16,175 nucleotides of DNA, taken from the NCBI GenBank assembly GCA_038257015.1, contig JBBSJS010000020.1, positions 1 to 16,175 on the forward strand, in the 5' to 3' direction. The position numbers and the translations under genes are program-made. Origin of the DNA: UBA920 sp038257015 (GTDB lineage: Bacteria; Patescibacteriota; Doudnabacteria; UBA920). Under the pieces are notes generated by a model. That model was not told the DNA's origin, made no database searches, and saw nothing but the letters and a program-made list of their open reading frames with translations. Below are positions 13,422 through 16,175 of the stretch, piece by piece (position 1 is the stretch's first letter; every line of letters starts with the position of its first letter).

Positions 13422-14669
13422 ATGACTATACAAAAACCTCAAAAAACATACTATCTAGACGGCGCCTCAACAACTGCCCTTAGCGATAAAGTAGTGAAGG
13501 CTATGCAGCCTTACTGGCAAAAAGACTTCGGTAATCCGTCTAGTCTGTATAAATCTGGACTAACTGCAAAAAAAGCTTTGACTGAAGCCAGGTCAAAAAT
13601 AGCTAATATCTTATCTGCAAGACCTCAAGAAATTATTTTCACTGCTGGCGGTACTGAGAGTATCAACTTAGCTATTTTTGGTGCGGCTCGACATCATCAA
13701 CTAAGTACTGGTAAGGTTGGTCATATTATATCAAGTGCTATTGAACATGATGCGGTTCTTAAAAGTTTAGAAGCTCTAAAGGAAGAAGGATGGAAAACCA
13801 GTTTAGCAAAAGTAGATAAAGAAGGTTTTGTAGATTTAAAGAACTTACAAAGTCTTGTTAAGCCTGACACCGTTCTTATTTCTATAATGTATGCCAACAA
13901 TGAAATTGGCACAGTACAACCAATCATTAAAATTTCTCGCTGGCTTGCTGAAACTAATAAACAGAGAGTGTTAAAGAAGCTGCCTAGAATTTTATTACAT
14001 ACTGATGCTTGTCAGGCCGCAGGATTTCTAACACTAGATGTTCAAAAACTTGGCATCGATTTAATGACCGTTAACGGTAGTAAAATCCATGGCCCAAAGC
14101 AAACAGGAATCCTTTATAAAAAAAGTTCTGTAGCACTTCGACCGATAATGTTCGGTGGTGGGCAAGAGTCTGGCTTTCGTAGTGGCACTGAGAATGTCCC
14201 TGGAGTCATAGGATTTGCAACGGCCTTAGAAGAAGCTTCAAATAGTCGCAAGCAAAGCAAGACGATTATTAAACTTCAATCTCTACAACAAGCCTTCAAC
14301 GACCGTCTCCATAAAAAAGTAGCGAAATTAAGGACTCTGAAGCTGATACTGAACGGTCCAACTTTATCAAAACTTTCCAACACTGAAAAATATTTAAGCC
14401 GATTGCCGAATAATTTAAATTACACCTTCACGGGAATAGAAGGCGAATCGTTAATGATATATCTGGACGCAAAAGGGATTTATGTTTCGACCGGTAGCGC
14501 ATGCTCAACAGCTAGCAATGATCCATCTCATGTACTAATGGCAATTGGTGCAACTACCAAGCAGTCACAAGAGACGCTCAGAATTAGCCTGTATCAAGAG
14601 TTAACTATTAAAGACGTGGATTATATCGTCTCCAAGATAGTTGAATCTATCTCTATCATAAGTAGCTAA
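13422..14669 (+). CDS. Cysteine desulfurase (NifS/IscS family)
   Basis: A 415-residue PLP enzyme that takes sulfur from cysteine as an enzyme-bound persulfide, for tRNA thiolation or Fe-S clusters. It has YLDGASTT (11-18), TAGGTESINLA (74-84), the PLP-stacking H109 in AIEHDAV, MYANNEIGTVQP (156-167), D195 and Q198 in HTDACQAAG, the Schiff-base lysine K221 in NGSKIHGPKQTG, RSGTENVPGVIGF (253-265), and the sulfur-carrying C361 in STGSACSTASNDPSH. NGSK replaces the more common SGHK before the PLP lysine. No scaffold, regulator or thiouridylase gene is next to it, so the acceptor is unknown and I give no symbol. It is transcribed alone, with a terminator 57 bases downstream. Confidence 0.94.
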   Translation: MTIQKPQKTYYLDGASTTALSDKVVKAMQPYWQKDFGNPSSLYKSGLTAKKALTEARSKIANILSARPQEIIFTAGGTESINLAIFGAARHHQLSTGKVGHIISSAIEHDAVLKSLEALKEEGWKTSLAKVDKEGFVDLKNLQSLVKPDTVLISIMYANNEIGTVQPIIKISRWLAETNKQRVLKKLPRILLHTDACQAAGFLTLDVQKLGIDLMTVNGSKIHGPKQTGILYKKSSVALRPIMFGGGQESGFRSGTENVPGVIGFATALEEASNSRKQSKTIIKLQSLQQAFNDRLHKKVAKLRTLKLILNGPTLSKLSNTEKYLSRLPNNLNYTFTGIEGESLMIYLDAKGIYVSTGSACSTASNDPSHVLMAIGATTKQSQETLRISLYQELTIKDVDYIVSKIVESISIISS

Positions 14670-14725
14670 CAAGTACATACTTTTATACTATGACGACCGT
14701 CTACTTAATTGTTATATAATAGATG

Positions 14726-14753
14726 AAGCACTGCGATTGAAAGCAGTGCTTTT
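14726..14753 (+). terminator. Intrinsic terminator after the cysteine desulfurase gene
   Basis: A perfect 9-bp stem, AAGCACTGC (14726-14734) with GCAGTGCTT (14743-14751), has an 8-nt loop and a short T-run to 14753. A TATAAT (14715-14720) lies just upstream. Confidence 0.85.
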
Positions 14754-15205
14754 CTTATGGCCAACTAGGGCATTGGTATATGGCATCGAAATACTTATGG
14801 AATTAACTCTAAAGTAAAAAGAATTAAATTCAAAATGAATCAAAAACATAAAGCAGACGTACAAAAACAAGAGAACACACAAACATACCACGTCGCACAA
14901 TGTATCTTGTACGACACAGTATGTTATTCATTACTGTTTATGAAGCTTTATAGCTGATTGGAATATATCATATTAAATCTCAACTTAAATCTATTGTTAA
15001 GTTAATTAATCTATACGATATCTTGTTTCTAATTAGTTTAAGTATCTACTTTATCTTAATAGTCTGCCGCATTTATATTTTTATATTGCACTAAATTTTA
15101 GAAAAAACATTATGATTTGTGTGTTAATATCTCTGTTTTTTCACTTGTTGTTATATCCTCTATTCCCTGCCTTTTACTTGCTACATTTATTTGCCGTCTG
15201 AAATA
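14754..15205. other. Gene-free AT-rich stretch
   Basis: I see no supported gene on either strand. A 40-codon plus-strand frame (14835-14957) has no ribosome-binding site, has atypical composition and ends in TGA, which no gene in the window uses. Homopolymeric T and A tracts are frequent, and there is no repeat array or tRNA-like fold. It separates a plus-strand unit from minus-strand surface genes. Confidence 0.6.
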
Positions 15206-15241
15206 AAAAGTAGACCAATCTTAATCGATTGGTCTACTTTT
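15206..15241. terminator. Bidirectional terminator after the pilin gene
   Basis: A perfect 15-bp stem, AAAAGTAGACCAATC (15206-15220) with GATTGGTCTACTTTT (15227-15241), has a 6-nt loop. On minus it follows the pilin stop by about 18 bases and has a TTTTTATTT tail. Confidence 0.92.
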
Positions 15242-15259
15242 ATGGACTGGATTTTAAGT

Positions 15260-15760
15260 CTATGGCCCTGTTGGAGCTGGGTCAGGTGGACCTTGTCGAA
15301 TGTAATCTAATGGACTACTTAATATCTTAGCTCCATTCTTCACTCCAATACTCATTGAACCGTCGAATAAAGTATTCACTAACACGAACGCGCTTGCTAC
15401 TAACACCAGACCAAAAATAGCTCCCGAGAACCGTTTCTTTGCCTCGACAAGTTTGTCTTCACCTTGAGAAACAACCACCATGAACCCAGCATAAACTAAT
15501 GCCACGACTGCTACGAATCCTGCCATGGTAATCATGTAGTTTACAATAACCACAAAGGCTCTAAACAAGTGACTTATATTACAAGGATTATCAGCTGTGT
15601 TACCACAAGGCACAAATCCCCCTGAGCCATCTTCGCTGTATTCTTGTGCTTGGGCAAAGTTTATCTCTGGTTGTACAATGATAAATACCGACAAAACTAG
15701 AATCGTTAATAGTATGAGATATTTAATTTGAGCTGTAATTAATTTGTTCATAACTTGCAT
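15260..15760 (-). CDS. T4SS_pilin-type small membrane protein
   Basis: A 166-residue protein with an N-terminal signal sequence (hydrophobic about 14-30, likely cleaved after AQA at 36-38), a short outer segment with C52 and C60, then two hydrophobic helices (about 69-98 and 113-132) joined by a charged loop, SQGEDKLVEAKKRF (98-111). The layout and the sequence GFVAVVALVYAGFMVVVSQGEDKLVEAKKRFSGAIFGLVLVASAFVLVN fit the VirB2/TrbC-like pilins recurrent in CPR genomes (Pfam T4SS_pilin). The family's role in secretion or surface attachment is presumed from homology. The C-terminal tail is Pro-rich (RQGPPDPAPTGP). M1 is used here; M4 is equally possible, and neither has a Shine-Dalgarno site. It ends TAG. 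No other secretion gene is in view. Confidence 0.8.
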   Translation of the reverse strand: MQVMNKLITAQIKYLILLTILVLSVFIIVQPEINFAQAQEYSEDGSGGFVPCGNTADNPCNISHLFRAFVVIVNYMITMAGFVAVVALVYAGFMVVVSQGEDKLVEAKKRFSGAIFGLVLVASAFVLVNTLFDGSMSIGVKNGAKILSSPLDYIRQGPPDPAPTGP

Positions 15761-15975
15761 ATTAAACTTATGCGATAAATTTATAATTGATTAAGTATAT
15801 TATGAATCATTTTTCTTCAAAGCGCCACCACTTGTTACTAGCCCTTTTTAAACCAGCACCAGTCATTACTTTATTTTGAACCTCAATTTCTCCAGAACAG
15901 CCACAAGCTTTAGTATTCTACTAGGTTTGAACCTTTGCATCTTAACACAATTAGACTGTGCAAATAAATTAACAT

Positions 15976-16175
15976 TTAATGACTAATCGTATCTGGGCAA
16001 AAACTGAGTTTGTAATTAGTTTTATCAGAAGAATTTGGCAAATTTTTTATCTGTATATCAACAAAAGTATTTAATTCACATGCTGTGTACTCATCTACTC
16101 TAATTAAGGACAGGAAATCTTCTTCTGCTTCAAATCTTTTTTCCATAGATTGGTTTAAATCATTGGATTTAACCA
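15976..16175 (-). CDS. C-terminal part of an unrecognised protein (cut by window edge)
   Basis: On the minus strand an open frame enters from the window edge and stops at TAA 15978-15976. The 66 visible residues include SMEKRFEAEEDFLSLIRVDE, then CELNTFVDIQIKNLP and a tail, NYKLSFCPDTISH. Composition is protein-like, and two cysteines about 23 residues apart suggest an extracytoplasmic domain with a disulfide. The frame is open to the edge, so it is probably the end of a longer gene; an internal ATG at 16146 could instead start a 57-residue protein. It lies on the same strand as the pilin, 215 bases upstream of it. I cannot assign a function. Confidence 0.55.
   Translation of the reverse strand, partial: VKSNDLNQSMEKRFEAEEDFLSLIRVDEYTACELNTFVDIQIKNLPNSSDKTNYKLSFCPDTISH

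Noticed and set aside
14712..14900. A minus-strand 62-codon frame (hydrophobic, Cys/Phe-rich)
   Set aside because: It overlaps the cysteine desulfurase terminator, has no ribosome site, and its composition reflects T-rich DNA.
14835..14957. A 40-codon plus-strand open frame in the gene-free stretch
   Set aside because: It has no promoter or ribosome site, its composition is unconvincing, and it ends in TGA, which no other gene in the window uses.
15924..15933. GGTTTGAACC, resembling a tRNA T-arm on the minus strand (GGTTCAAACC)
   Set aside because: Flanking bases do not form a 5-bp T-stem, and no acceptor or anticodon arm is present.
1..16175. UGA recoding as in Gracilibacteria or Absconditabacteria
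   Set aside because: RF2 is intact, all genes read normally with the standard code, and no gene carries an in-frame TGA.
1..16175. CRISPR arrays, insertion sequences or integrase-type mobile genes
   Set aside because: No regularly spaced repeats, transposase or integrase-like proteins, or flanking direct repeats were seen on either strand.

Overview
The window looks like chromosomal DNA from a Patescibacteria (Candidate Phyla Radiation) bacterium. The evidence is an AT-rich sequence of compact ordinary bacterial genes, several in variant forms: a CTP synthase with a divergent amidoligase domain, a TRM11-like methyltransferase with an odd motif IV, and a cysteine desulfurase with NGSK at the PLP lysine. 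There is also a small three-segment pilin of the T4SS_pilin type and a membrane-anchored sunset-like domain protein. Both L1 and L9, which some CPR lineages lack, are present. The standard code applies: an intact release factor 2 is encoded, and the 20 annotated genes whose stop is visible end in TAA (17) or TAG (3), never TGA. I cannot resolve the lineage further.

Layout. 1-212: end of rplA and its terminator. 230-715: an orphan gene between two terminators. 771-3788: a complete route from dCTP to dTDP, with dcd-tmk then thyA-folA, closed by a terminator. 3804-4942: prfB alone, apparently leaderless, closed by a strong bidirectional terminator shared with a convergent unrecognised gene (4969-5418, minus). 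That gene has a TTGACA-17-TATAAA promoter and a structured leader, and is divergent from leaderless ftsE-ftsX (5611-7208). 7217-11138: an operon of rplI, an anchored unknown, pyrG and a second anchored unknown, with its own promoter and an intrinsic terminator just before the rplI start codon. 11150-12901 (minus): a TRM11-like methyltransferase, then rpmA, separated by an unusual element with a 14-bp inverted repeat and an open frame that runs into rpmA. 12939-14753: a sunset-like domain protein, then a cysteine desulfurase. 14754-15205 is essentially gene-free. 15206-16175 (minus): a T4SS-type pilin and the C-terminal end of an unknown gene cut by the window edge.

How the parts fit. The main theme is pyrimidine nucleotide supply: dcd (possibly bifunctional) makes dUTP or dUMP, ThyA methylates dUMP, FolA recycles the folate, Tmk phosphorylates dTMP, and PyrG makes CTP. 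Around it are core translation (L1, L9, L27, RF2), cell-wall remodelling (FtsEX), sulfur transfer, RNA modification and cell-surface genes. Two styles of translation start coexist: strong GGAGG Shine-Dalgarno sites (thyA, folA and the two orphan genes), and starts with no recognisable site, some placed 7 nt after a TATAAT box. I see no complete new defence or mobile system. The best leads are the element before rpmA, the competing structures before rplI, and the unrecognised gene at 4969-5418.
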